64,000 nucleotides of DNA, taken from positions 66,854,590 through 66,918,589 of the forward strand of contig CM057002.1 of assembly GCA_029891345.1 (NCBI GenBank), written 5' to 3'. Below, in pieces: positions 11,501 to 22,619 of the stretch. The notes below the pieces were generated by a model. That model was not told where the DNA came from, made no database searches, and was given only the letters and a program-made list of their open reading frames with translations. The first letter of the stretch is position 1. Each line of letters begins with the position of its first letter. A program made the position numbers and the translations under genes. Origin of the DNA: Dryococelus australis (lineage: Eukaryota > Arthropoda > Insecta > Phasmatodea > Phasmatidae).

Positions 11501-14500
11501 TCTTCCAGGTAGACCAACCAATCCCTGGGCCAGGCCGGACTTTCTATATTTCTATACCTCATAATACCGAGCCCATGTCAAGGGTTTTCCTTGGCAACTG
11601 GTCACAGTGTGAAAGGACTCATGCGGGCAGTAGTTGGAAGATCGCACCGGCGTGCCTATGTCTCTGGCATGGCACAGTCAACATCATTGAGATCATTATA
11701 ACAACAATATATTACCCTTGGGGTAATCAGAGCCGGCTGGTAGGCAGATAGTGGGCCTTACTTCGATCAGACTCCATGAAGATGAGCCAAACCCACAAAC
11801 ATTGAGAATTCTATATCAGAACTTCGGTGATGGCGATCAGCTGAGGACTGGGGCAATAATAGACCTATGTTGTTGTTATACCTCTTCATTATTTTGACAT
11901 ATTCACAAATAAATATACGTATCGTGTGTCGGTAATCATTTTGGATTTGTAATAGTAATTCCCATGCTATAAATATAGTCTTCCATGGTTAATTAATCCG
12001 CTTGGTCCCGAATACATTCACAAGGTCAAGTGTTGCAATCGTTTGATGTTTTGGTACACGCTGTACTTGGACAGGGTGTACTTGTCGCAGCTAATGAGCG
12101 TACTCTTTGTTGCCAGCATTAACTATTCGTAACAAACCTGACGTCTACGAGAAAGGTGCTCGAAACACCAGCCACTGACACCTTTGTCGTGTACAGTGCC
12201 GACCATAAGTATCTTTCACGCACAACACGTCTTCGGTCGTGGACTGGGACTGCGAGGGCTAAAACATGTCAGTTTTTACTCGTTTATAAAATCGCAGGTA
12301 GAACCGGGCAGTTAAAAATTTTGTCTAAATATTTTAAAAGTTTTTCATGACAAGTACGAAACAGTAGCAAAGTGGGTTCTGAATAATTAAGAATGAAACT
12401 ACAACCAGGTATCAGAAGGCAACATACAAATAATGTGATAGATAAATATAAAGTTGTTTATTCCCTTTTCCAAAAGGACAACGATATGTACCAATATCAG
12501 TACGCACACAAACAAATAGACATAAGTTAATGGCGCTCCTTAAATGTTTTCATTAATTTCATATCGGCCGTTCTTTACGCTCATGACATTTAATATAAGT
12601 CTTCTTCTAAAACGTTTCCCGTGTAGTATTCAGGAATATTTTTTACACTTTAATGACACAACAGCGAGGTGGTCAAATTTATAAGGATTTTTTTAAAGTT
12701 CCATGTAGCCTGCAAACTAAAATATAAGTAAGTGTTTATGTATCTTGAAGCAGAGAATCTGCTAATTGTGTGTCCGAAACTACTGCAGGTGATTATTCTT
12801 CCCGTAAGGTCGAAAGCACTTGCAACTAATGAAATTCCTGCCACCAAAAAAAACGCGTATAATGTTGAGTTAATTCTCTAAGAACACGATTTTCTTCAAA
12901 TATACTGTAACATGTTAGGCTTCCATATAAAAACATATTATTGAATGAGTTACTCAAAGCTGCCTTAAGAAAGGTGAATAATACCGAGGAACTGTAACTG
13001 CCGACAGTAGAACGTCGGTAAGTTCCAAGGCGCGTACACAGTTCTAGAAAAGTAACATGGCCACAATGTATCCTTCCACCGACCGCAGCTGTTTTGTCAC
13101 TGAAGAAAAAAGTCCGTAAACAAAGGTTTTGACTTCAATACACGCTTGCATTTTCCTCCTTCCTCGTGTTCCATGTCATGGCAGGCACTGGAAACCTGAC
13201 GGTAGCTAATTTCTGTCCAGTAATTAATGTAGGATATTATAGCTAGGTTGGCATTCCAACTCGATTAATTTTTTTTAGTTACCAAGTTAAATTTATTGGA
13301 GTTCTGTTTATTTATTTCGAGGGAAAAAGGAAACAGTGTTTAGCACCAAAAAGGGGAGGGGGGAGGACGAGGCTTTAGTTTGACGTGTTTCGTGAGACGT
13401 CATTGTTTAGATGTTCTTACGAGAGTGTGGCATTTTGAGTTTCATATTGTTTTGATGGAGCAATGGAAAATTTTTCTCGGATGGAAATAATATTTAAATT
13501 ATTTATCTTCGAAAATTTTAACTTTAGTAAAAATACAAAACGCGATACATAAGTTTCTCTTCGTATTCGTGCAGATGCAGCAATATATAAACTACATGCA
13601 CACACTTGGACCAGAGTTAATCTTACATTTGTTGAATTCACAATATAGACAAATAAACAAATATAACTCACTCACTACAAAAGTGTGGAAAGTGCGGCTT
13701 TTTCCGGCCACGTGCATTTCAATAATTGTGTTAACAATTTACAAATACATTTTAGAAGCACGTAAACTGACTTTTGGTAAAATTTGCAACTTCTTGAACA
13801 CGTGTTTGTTTATGGCAATCCTTTCCAAGTTTACTTCACTAAAAACACGTTTTTTCGTCTCTAGCATTAAATAATTTATTCGCAGAATCATTCAGAAAAA
13901 TCAACACTGCGCACTTTTCCTGATACAAACTTAAACTTATATGCGGAAATTATATTCGTGTCACTTCATTGTGGAAGGCAGAAAGGAAAATGGCGGAAGG
14001 GACATGGTAAACACGTGGCTGTTAATATTACATTTCACTCAAGAAAACTCACAACGGTACCTACAACCAACTAGGCTTGAAAAAAGCAAATAAATAAATA
14101 ATTAACTACTGATTAAAAATTCCGACAACGAATAATACACACGACGAGAAAACAACAACACGCACAACGCCTTTCACCGGGCTGGAAACTGGAAACATAG
14201 ACATGGCTAGCCATTGGCTGGAAACAACCACACGCACAACGGCTTTCACCGTGGTGGAAACTGGAAACATAGACATGGCTAGCCATTGGCTGGAAACAAC
14301 CACACGCACAACGGCTTTCACCGTGCTGGAAACTGGAAACATAAACATGGCTAGCCATTGGCTGGAAACAACCACACGCACAACTGCTTTCACCGTGGTG
14401 GAAACTGGAAACATAGACATGGCTAGCCATTGGCTGGAAACAACCACACGCACAACGGCTTTCACCGGGCTGGAAACTGGAAACATAAACATGGCTAGCC

Positions 14501-17500
14501 ATTGGCTGGAAACAACAACACGCACAACGGCTTTCACCGGGCTGGAAACTGGAAACATAAACATGGCTAGCCATTGGCTGGAAACAACCACACGCACAAC
14601 GGCTTTCACCGGGCTGGAAACTGGAAACATAGACATGGCTAGCCATTGGCTGGAAACAACCACACGCACAACGGCTTTCACCGTGCTGGAAACTGGAAAC
14701 ATAAACATGGCTAGCCATTGGCTGGAAACAACCACACGCACAACTGCTTTCACCGGGCTGGAAACTGGAAACATAGAAATGGCTAGCCATTGGCTGGAAA
14801 CAACCACACACACAACGGCTTTCACCGTGCTGGAAACTGGAAACATAAACATGGCTAGCCATTGGCTGGAAACAACCACACGCACAACGGCTTTCACCGG
14901 GCTGGAAACAACCACACACACAACGGCTTTCACCGGGCTGGAAACTGGAAACATAGACATGGCTAGCCATTGGCTGGAAACGTTTACTGTTCGTATGTGT
15001 CGACATACTGTCATAAATGCTGAACATGTTATTAAAGTCCAGTCACTATTGGAAAAGGAAAATGTAATATTGATTTAAAAACATAATTTAAATCATAAAT
15101 GTTGTAAGTATAATCAATATTTTAAATTACAACTTTTAGTTTCGAGTACTATTTTCTTCCAAAGCCATCATCAAAATAGCTAAGTTAACAACACCTATCC
15201 CGCAGCAGTTCATCAGCTGATACAATACTGTATGAACGAGAGAATTGACTGTTTACATAGCGTGTAGGTTGGTCACATTGTCTGTTAGATTTTACCCCAC
15301 CTATATGAAATGAACATACATTCTGAAATGTAACAAGTTCATTTTTTCTTTTCAGATCAACAGCAAGTACTGGTGTGGGATGAAATCCAAAGGCGGTGAC
15401 TGCAACCTGAAGTGTGATGGTAAGTTAACACAGAGGCACGTGACGAAGGATGAACTATGTTGAGAAAACTCAGTTACTTCTCTCTGCAAACTGTGTCAAG
15501 TTCCATAGTCACACGTAAATATTCACACAATATTGGTCCCGCGACTGGCATCTGTGCCCATTAACTGTTACTGTCTAGTATTCACTAACTTAAAAAAAAA
15601 TCCAGCCAATGTTTACTAAAATCTGTATAAAGTAAACAAAAGGAATTGTGCCTACTTCACCTTTGAAAAGACTTTTAGTAATTGAACCGCAGCTACCAAC
15701 TTAGCCACAGATATGCTAGTAACTTACTGTCAGAAGAAGTTTTAGAAATTAATTTCACCAAATTCAGTTTTACTGTGAGCTTACGAGCTTCACTCTGGAG
15801 ACCAGGCAGCAATTCTGTCGTTTGTTCTACTGCTAGCGACAGGAAAAGTTCTCGTTTTACACGACCTGCAGGCCAGATTCCACTGCCCTGTGTATTTTCA
15901 AGCCTCAGTTTCCTGTTCATTGGCTGCTGCTCCAGTGTGTAGTCAGTTTTACCTCAGACCAGACGACATAGTATTTGGTGCTTATTTCCTTGCAGGTCTG
16001 TTATTGGCTCAGACTTGACCTGGGCGTGTCCAATAAACTGTGATACAATTGAAAACATGATAGGAAAGTGCATGTGTTTGATATCTTTCTGGTCCTAAAA
16101 TTAATTCGCGAAATTTCCCATTTCGTATGCGTTGGTAGTAAGTTAGGCCAAATCTCCAATCGATATTCAGATATTGCTGGAATTACCACACACGCGCGCG
16201 CGCCACACACACACACACAAAACTAAACGCATTGCGGCGTCTCCTCAGCAGAAGCATTTTCGGTGTGGGTCGTGAGTCTCTCCCCCCCCCCCCCCCCTTT
16301 TTTCCCCCTTATCAAGCCATTAAAAAAAATTGGATATCGTTGTTTTTGAAAATGTACTTTATGTTAACATTAAATTTAGCGGCATATAATTATTTGTTAC
16401 TGACTAATGTCACTGGTTTTGTCGGATGGCTCATTGAGGAGTCGTTTATTGTTATGTTCTGTACAATTTTTTTTGATAAATATTTCCTACATTACATTAA
16501 ATGCAAGTGTTAGGGCATTGCAAAATCCCTATCTTCCTTAATTCGCAAATAACTATATCCTGGCTGGCAACACGCCCAGAGAGCCTACTGATTGACGAGA
16601 CACTCGGTTTATAGTCGGCGGCAGCAGATGAGCGCTAACAGCGTGACACATAACACAAATCTTTTATGTGAGGGATATATTTACGTGTTACACATATCCT
16701 CCGAGAACAATACTGCCTGTTATACATGCAGCCTTTGTTACACATCGTATTTGCCGGTTGCCTACTTCTCAGGCGTTGGTGTTTGGCGACTTACGTGCCT
16801 ACAATACGTAATATAGTCCATTCAGGGTTACTTTCAACTTCTCTGAAGCCTTGCTCTAGTTCTATGTCGAGGCTATTCCCCCGCCTCATGCAAACAAAGC
16901 TTAACCAAGACTATAAAATTAGAGGGATAGCGCACCACATTTATTTGCACTCACATTAATTATCTTTTGCTTTAGAACAATTTCTTACTAGTCATTACCA
17001 AAACACCTTTCTCTCCCTGCTTTTATTAAAATTAATTATTAATTAAATGTCATAACTTATAGATTAAGTATAAATACAAGTTCTATTTAACCAAAAATTA
17101 TATACATTTATGTTAACAGAAGTATAAAACGCTTGTGATACATAAAATATATAGGAAACAACCAAACACGTGATACATTAGGCGATGTTTCAAAGGTTTG
17201 ATTTAAAAAGTGTGAAAACACCGCTAATAAACAATACCACAGACCAAGGAACTACACCAACAAAAATCATGTAGTTGGTAAACTAATTTAAAATCAATTC
17301 ACCTTCATTAGTAAAATCAACGGAGCAAAATTTATTCAATTAACATAAACATCCACATAAACGGAAAGAATTGTTAAAAATTTTGATAGCGCTTAGCAAA
17401 TTTCTTTCTGAGTTTTAGTACACCAGCAGTTGCGGGAAACTGCTCAGCGAGATGTAAGACTTCACAAGTGTCTTATTCCCGCCAGATCAAGGTCTTGAGA

Positions 17501-17887
17501 GCCGATGATGACGAAGTGAGGTATTTACGAAGCAGCGCCGGAATGCAAGGGTAGGAGGAAACAGGAGATCCGCGAGAAAACCCACTAATAAGCGACATAG
17601 TCCTGCACGGTTTTCACGTGTGAAAATGAGGGGTTGAGCCCACCGGTAATAGAAGTCTGTTCGCTTTGAAGGGTAGTATTAGTGAAGTAAGTATTACTTA
17701 GTTAGTTATGTGAGAGTTGTAGAATGATAGAGTGTTGTGTGTGTGTGGGACAGAGCTGAAGGATGACGACATCAATAATGACGTGGTGTGTGCTAAGAAG
17801 ATCCACAAGCGTCACGGCTTCTCAGCGTGGTACGCCTGGAGGAACCACTGTGACGGCAAGTCACTGCCTAGTGTCAGCGAGTGCTGA
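8452..17887 (+). CDS. c-type lysozyme 1, complete four-exon gene (141 aa)
   Basis: Lysozyme (glycoside hydrolase family 22) cleaves the beta-1,4 bond between N-acetylmuramic acid and N-acetylglucosamine in bacterial peptidoglycan and is secreted. Joining 8452-8587, 11417-11508, 15356-15419 and 17754-17887 gives 426 bases with no stop until the terminal TGA. A hydrophobic signal peptide ends near residue 21 (GSVHA). The catalytic Glu is E53 in HESS and the catalytic Asp is D71 in [12 protein letters not shown], 18 apart as in other insect lysozymes. All eight family cysteines are present (C27, C48, C83, C92, C96, C110, C130, C141). Introns are phase 1, 0 and 1, and the first splits the conserved Trp codon of D-W-V-C. 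The mature chain is basic (about 18 Lys/Arg against 14 Asp/Glu), which suits an immune rather than a digestive enzyme; this role is inference. The start codon follows a TATA box by 40 bases. Confidence 0.95.
8641..8888. mobile_element. Foldback element in lysozyme 1 intron 1
   Basis: Two arms of about 55 bases, 8641-8699 and 8830-8888, are inverted copies of each other at roughly 85-90% (for example GGTTATTTTAGTTTACT against AGTAAACTAAAATTAACC, and CACTTAGGC against GCCTAAGTG). The loop of about 130 bases is AT-rich with a (TA)n tract. There is no coding capacity. It begins about 50 bases after the exon 1 donor, so nascent transcripts would carry a strong hairpin there. Confidence 0.75.
9728..10577 (+). 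mobile_element. Family B copy split by family A copy 2
   Basis: Left part 9728-9916 (ACATGGTTACTTCCAACTTT, TCGCCTCAAGCTAACAAAG) and right part 10336-10577 (TATGTTAACAGAAGTAT, GAGCTTGTGATACAT, AATGGTTTGATCC) match the halves of intact family B copies. The family A element in between is therefore a later insertion. Confidence 0.65.
9917..10335 (+). mobile_element. Family A MITE, copy 2
   Basis: A 419-bp element with left end AGGCTGTTCATGATAAAGTG and right end ACCATTAACAGCCT, and an interior matching copy 6 at 52693-53100. Non-coding. It sits within a family B copy. Confidence 0.8.
10859..11279 (-). mobile_element. Family A MITE, copy 3
   Basis: Begins AGGCTGTTCACAAAAAAAAC and ends TGCGAACAGCCTA. 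The interior matches copies 1 and 5 (GTATTCTTCCGCCATAT, GTGCGTCGATCAA). Its right end lies about 140 bases before lysozyme 1 exon 2. A long G tract (11311-11333) stands between it and the exon. Confidence 0.8.
11417..11508 (+). CDS. Lysozyme 1 exon 2 (active-site exon)
   Basis: The acceptor is TTGCAG. The exon completes Trp46 and encodes VCMAQHESS through [10 protein letters not shown], carrying both catalytic residues E53 and D71. The donor is GTAGAC after CAG, phase 0. Confidence 0.95.
12000..12310. repeat. Dispersed repeat G, uninterrupted copy
   Basis: Shares ordered phrases with 4700-5860: the GTGTTGCAA and TTTTGGTACACGCTGTACTT region, GACGTC, then ACAGTGCCGACC and GGTCGTGGACTG. Non-coding, in lysozyme 1 intron 2. 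Confidence 0.4.
14146..14981. repeat. 72-bp minisatellite in lysozyme 1 intron 2
   Basis: Ten full 72-base units (starts 14218, then every 72 bases to 14794, and 14902), a half unit at 14866 and a partial unit at 14146. Units differ at only a few positions (CGTGG/CGTGC/CGGGC, ATAGAC/ATAAAC). Each contains the 12-bp perfect palindrome ATGGCTAGCCAT followed by a CCAAT-box complement ATTGG. Because 72 is a multiple of three and the unit lacks stops in three frames, long repetitive frames appear on both strands. These are not genes. Confidence 0.97.
15356..15419 (+). CDS. Lysozyme 1 exon 3
   Basis: The acceptor is TTTTCAG after a pyrimidine run. It encodes [21 protein letters not shown] and the first base of a Glu codon. 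The donor is GTAAGT. It carries C83, C92 and C96. Confidence 0.95.
15838..16122 (+). mobile_element. Family D MITE copy
   Basis: Starts near GACAGGAAAAGTTCTCG and ends near AATTCGCGAAATTTCCCAT, a diverged version of the family D inverted ends. The interior holds the family phrases TTCATTGGCTGCTG, TATTGGCTCAGA and GGGCGTGTCCAATAAACTG. In lysozyme 1 intron 3. Confidence 0.5.
16812..17238 (+). mobile_element. Family B copy, uninterrupted
   Basis: About 427 bp from TATAGTCCATTCAGGGTTAC to the GATTTAAAAAGTGTGAA / GCTAATAAACAATA region. It serves as one of two reference copies for the family. Non-coding, in lysozyme 1 intron 3. Confidence 0.65.
17484..17645 (-). mobile_element. tRNA-derived SINE family 1, truncated copy
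   Basis: Contains the SINE body on the minus strand (GAGAGCCGATGATGACGAAG, AGCAGCGCCGGAATGCAAGG, ATCCGCGAGAAAACC) but not a clear tRNA-like head. It lies about 110 bases before lysozyme 1 exon 4. Confidence 0.65.
17754..17887 (+). CDS. Lysozyme 1 exon 4
   Basis: The acceptor is GGGACAG. The alternative AG two bases on would put a stop in frame within three codons. It encodes [31 protein letters not shown] and the terminal SVSEC before TGA at 17885-17887. It carries C110, C130 and C141, and there is no extension after the last cysteine. Confidence 0.95.
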
Positions 17888-18231
17888 GGGACTCCACGCC
17901 GACCCTGCCACTCCTGCATCACGTAGTCCCTTCTCTCCTCTCTTTTACTCATTTCTGCTGCAAGAATCACTTCGTACTGTCATAGTAAGGTTGCTCATAG
18001 TGATAGCTACCATCGCATTCCCCACAAACACAATGTAATTTATTTAACTATTCCATTCTAGCTGATATCCTATATCATGGCGACTGTGACTCTTTCAGTG
18101 CTAATATTTTCTGTAGCAATAGTGACAGTTCCTATAGCAATAGTGAAATGCCTTACTCCAGTACGGGAGTCCTCCATAGCTACAGTAGTATACTATAACC
18201 TGCTCACTTGTGTACAGCATGAATATCTTCA

Positions 18232-18237
18232 AATAAA
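18232..18237 (+). promoter_or_regulatory. Candidate polyadenylation signal of lysozyme 1
   Basis: AATAAA 345 bases after the stop codon. Another AATAAA occurs at 18774. Choice between them is not possible from sequence. Confidence 0.35.
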
Positions 18238-18369
18238 CTACTTACGAAGATTGTGTAAGGGATTTTCTTACTCCCGTGACGATTTTTTGTCCTTCTGTAG
18301 TGTACTTGTGAATGGGAGTGTGTGGCTGGTCAGTGAGCGGAGGTGTTTGGTGAATCTGCACTAGTGTTC

Positions 18370-20000
18370 ACATCTTGTTATTTACACAGTTCTTCAACTG
18401 AGTAGTCAGTGCCATGCGAAAGCAAGGTATTGCTGTTTTATTTCCTTTCAAGTCTCTTACTGACAAGGAGTGTCGTATTTCAAAACAGACTCAGTTTCGT
18501 AATTGAATGATTTTAATTGTTCAGCTAGACGCAAAGAGTCTTACATGTGACCAACTATACAATATGCACAACTCATTTTAAAGTAGTACTCACACTACCA
18601 ACATCTGCAAAAAAATAAGTACAATTTATATTGCGCATGAAAGAAGAATGTGTGTATTTTGTAACATTAGAAATATTTTGCTGACATTTATTTATTACAG
18701 TGTCTTAAAAATCAATTTAAAAGTGTAAATTTTTTATAAGAATTTAAAACGCCAAAGATTGTTGTGAGGCAATAATAAACGTCCACTGATGGAGCGACAT
18801 AAATCCGTATGTTTACGGCAGGTAGGAAACTTGCTTCAGACAGGAGCGCCAGCTACAATACAGAATTTGTGCTGAGAATACGTCAAAGTATTACAGCAAT
18901 GTCTTGCCATCCGTATTGGAATATGTGGTTTCTTTCACATCTGTTATCGAGAATAGTATAGATATTTATTTATTAGCCTCAACCTGCATTACAGACTAGT
19001 AATTTCAACTATCATAATTAACATAATACACTATTTGAAATACCAGTATTTTTACACCATGGCCATTGTAAAATTGCGAAATATAATTGAAAAATGTGTT
19101 ACAACTCGTGCAATATAATTACTCTGTGATAATAAATTGTAAATATTTTCACTGAAAAAAAATTATGTGCCAATAAATAAATATTTCTACGTCAATGGTG
19201 AGAGCAGCTTTCAATGAAGATAATATTCTTTAAGTTTAAATATAATAGTGTGATTTAATTACATACAGAATATAAGTCGACTTTATTTGCTGCCTATACT
19301 AGCTAAAATTAGAGCCTTGCGAACGTTTACACAAAATGAGGAGATTTTATAAGTTTTAAATAAAATTCTCTACTTACAAATGGGTGTCGGGGGAAAAAAT
19401 TGTTCTTCATAGTGTTTAATTTTATTGTGTTTTCTATTGGTCTATCTCAACACTGCAATCATATATAATTGTTGGTAATTGTGCCGTATCACGTATCCAG
19501 TACTACATAAGCTTAAACAGACATAACAAGTATCTAACCAATACACAACAAGTACCCCAAAAGTATTAAAGCGTGTATATAAGTAGGAAAAAGTCATGTA
19601 GCCATAAAAAAAATTCACAAATGATTCGACCACGCATAAACAAATACAGGGATGATAAATGTAGAAATTTCAATGTCGTCATCTAAAAAAAAAAATATAA
19701 CATCAAGGTACACATTATCATATTGGCTGCAGAAAGAAAGTGTTAGTGTTTGTAGGATATTCCTCCAAACCCAGTTACAGGCAAACCTCTTCTCTGCTGA
19801 AAAATAATAATCACATAATAGCAGAATAAAACCACATAACTAAAGTCATACAATACCTGGAACTGTAAAAGTATCACCTCGGTTTGGCCAATTAGTCCTA
19901 GCACATTACCTGCATAACTGGTACACAAATAACGTCATATTATTTACGTACTGTTTACATTTCATTTTACCAACATTCATAAAATTCCGCTCCAACACAA
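18370..20000. other. Non-coding, nothing recognised
   Basis: AT-rich intergenic sequence after lysozyme 1 with no exon-like frame, tRNA-like box or clear repeat ends. Confidence 0.45.
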
Positions 20001-20010
20001 ATAATGTACT

Positions 20011-20208
20011 CTAATATTGTGTCAGTACATGATCTATGTACCACTTACGCATACGTTCTACATTACACTCGGGATATTTCCACCCAAATGTGGAGCGCAT
20101 GCACACGTGGCATGTTGTGTACATTTCCTCTAAGGTATCTAAAGTTGGACAACCGTACTTGGTTTGTATGTCGAAGATAGTAGTAGGGAATGTTTCCTTC
20201 GAGGGCAC
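20011..20208 (-). other. Coding-like frame, unrecognised
   Basis: A minus-strand frame with protein-like composition, containing TLEEMYTTCHVCMRSTFGWK followed by YPECNVERMRKWYIDHVL. The C-x2-C spacing and aromatic content are unlike random AT-rich DNA, but it is 65 residues long, has no recognisable domain, no splice context and no promoter. It could be a fragment of a transposon protein or an exon of an unknown gene. Confidence 0.2.
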
Positions 20209-20939
20209 AGGGGTGGGTACCGAGGATCGAGGATCGACCTTGAATGACCTTGACCTAAAATTGTCCCATTTTCTCCCCCAAAAATTGCTTGTTTCTCTCT
20301 CAGACTCGCATGTTTTGACACAAAAAAATACATTAACAATTCTCCGTTTTTCCCTTTAAAAAAAGCCATGTGCTAGAAACAGCAGTAATGAGCCACATTT
20401 TTGCAGAAAGAGCCGATTTTAAGATTTGTGAAGCTTGTTATTGAATCGAAACGAAACAATTAGGTGTCTAATAAATCGATAAAGAATTATTTTATTTAAA
20501 TACATTTGTATAATTAAAAAATTTAAAGGCGTAAGTACTAAGTGTAATAGATGACAGGACTCGTCTTTTCAAGGCGCATACGATCGTGATGTCATATCGA
20601 TGATGTAACCCAATGCCAGGAAAACCATTTAGTATTTAGGAGCCATGGCCCTACCTGCCGCCCGGCTCCTCTTCCCTCACTGCTTGCAAGTCCTTGAGAG
20701 TTCATCGACATGCTCGCTAGGCACTCGGCTGGCCGGCCTTGTCAAAAAACGGTCATACATCTAGCAATTGATACATTTATAAGTAAGTAGAATTATTTTA
20801 ATTTGTTTTATTTATCATTTGAAAAATCTTTAAGATAAATACAGTAAAATTTATCTAAAATGCATTTTAAATGTAACATTGTTTTAAAATTTCTAATTAG
20901 GTCAATTTCACACTTTGCCATGACAACCGCTAATATTAG

Positions 20940-21000
20940 AAAGAAAACCTCATTTAGGTGCGGGATTCGAACCCGAGACCCTTGGGTTATAAATCGAGTA
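20940..21000 (-). mobile_element. tRNA-like SINE head relic
   Basis: On the minus strand an A-box-like ATGGTCTAGGTACTCGA is followed by a good B box in GGGTTCGAATCCCGC. The anticodon arm does not pair well and the acceptor stem is absent, so this is a SINE or tRNA-derived relic rather than a tRNA gene. Confidence 0.45.
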
Positions 21001-21129
21001 CCTAGACCATTTCTTTTTAATCATTCTTTTGTCGTTGTAGTTGTACTGAAGTGACGTTGTCGAGCTAAAGTTATATCGACTTGTTGACAAATTCTCAGCG
21101 CGACAAGCGAACAGAAAATCTGCCGCGAA

Positions 21130-21189
21130 GGCATGAATCCACGACCCCTCGACTACAAGTCTGCCATACTACCTCTGAGCTATGGGGGC
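21130..21189 (-). pseudogene. tRNA-Thr(TGT)-like relic
   Basis: The minus strand reads GCCCCCATAGCTCAGAGGTA, an anticodon loop CTTGTAG containing TGT, then GAGGGGTCGTGGATTC. This is the layout of eukaryotic tRNA-Thr. The B box is eroded (GGATTCATGCC for GGTTCGANTCC) and no matching 3' acceptor strand follows, so it is a pseudogene or the head of a SINE. Confidence 0.5.
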
Positions 21190-21199
21190 AGGGCACCCT

Positions 21200-22055
21200 T
21201 CGGCCGTCATTCTCACGCCGAAAATAGTGCTTCGATGTTGTTTTTAATCATCCAAACTAAGAGGCTGCCATTCCCTCGTACAATTATAGACATTTTTAAT
21301 GTATTAAATATTTTACTATGTATTTGTCCAATCAATGCATATAAAATGGCTCATGACCACATTTATTAGGGAGCTTTTTCCAGTTTAAATTCATGGTATT
21401 TACCATTTTGAAAACTTTTGAAAGCCAAATGTATTAAAAATCTTTCGTTATTATCAGTAGGGGTCTGAATCATTGATTTCATTTATATATTATTATTAAA
21501 TCATTATGTAGCAAGTCGGGCTGTAAGCGAACAAATATTTATAGTGATAAGTGAATATAATTTGTCATATCTTAGGAGGCAGACAGTCTCGTGAAATTCA
21601 GTTTTGGTATCATAATTTCTAACCCCGGGAATTGATTTGTTTAAGCCCTTTATAAGCATAGTGATTCGCTTAAATTAATATTTATTTCATAGTCATTTTT
21701 AACGAGATCTCTTGATATAGACTGGTTACCCTGTGATATAGGTTTAGAAAGAAAAATATCGGTATTTATTATTTAATTTTAATTAATTTTTTAAGTTGTA
21801 CCTATATTGTAAATAGGGTATAACAAGTTCTCCCAACTTCATTTCAGTTCTCCTCTCTTCAAGACTAAATATTACACAACGTCAGAATGTGCTAATTATT
21901 CACTGTATCGAATATTTTGTAGGCGTAACTATTCTCACCTTTTATTAAATGAATGTTTATGAGGATAACCTAAACACTACCATATTCTCTATATACGAGG
22001 GGAAGTAAGCAGGATATAACACCAGCTAATAATTAAAGACTTCTTTTATTTATAT

Positions 22056-22060
<5 letters not shown>
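21200..22060. other. Non-coding, nothing recognised
   Basis: Very AT-rich sequence with no gene or recognised repeat. Confidence 0.45.

Positions 22061-22063
<3 letters not shown>

Positions 22064-22141
<78 letters not shown>
22064..22141. repeat. (TA)n-(CA)n microsatellite
   Basis: About 28 TA repeats are followed by about 10 CA repeats. The frame across it is an artefact. Confidence 0.95.
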
Positions 22142-22142
<1 letters not shown>

Positions 22143-22525
22143 TTCCATACTTCAGACTACAAACTTAAAAACAGATTCATTAAATTTTCCACGCCATTCA
22201 CGTAGTGTCTGTACAACAGCGTGCTCACTTCTCACATAATTAGTATAATCTGCTTTTACACATCTCAAAGGCAGCCTATGATAGCAAGCGTCCAACCAGA
22301 ACCCTTGACCATATATTCTTCTCGACAAAGTTCCACGACTGCCACTGCCAAACAGCTTCATAAAATGAACCCAGATACTTATATATTCGCAAGCAGGCAC
22401 CTTAACATTCAATGTTCCACCCAGTGTAATTCATGCATTCCATCTGCTCTACCGAGCAACGTAAGACTTACAGAGGCCAACAATAAGTTTTTATTTTTAA
22501 GATTAACATTTTAAGTGCGTGTGTG

Positions 22526-22526
<1 letters not shown>

Positions 22527-22608
<82 letters not shown>

Positions 22609-22612
22609 ATAA
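22527..22612. repeat. (TA)n microsatellite
   Basis: Long TA run with a few interruptions, preceded by GTGTGTATG. Confidence 0.95.
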
Positions 22613-22619
22613 ACTTACA

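Noticed and set aside
14106-15078. Long open frames of about 300 codons on both strands
   Set aside because: They are produced by the 72-bp stop-free minisatellite; the proteins are pure 24-residue repeats and both strands are open, so this is not evidence for a gene.
17754-18038. Alternative frame across lysozyme 1 exon 4 starting at 17763
   Set aside because: It is a shadow of the lysozyme exon; the conserved C-terminal lysozyme residues are in the other frame.
21130-21189. Functional tRNA-Thr gene
   Set aside because: The B box is eroded and the acceptor stem has no 3' partner.
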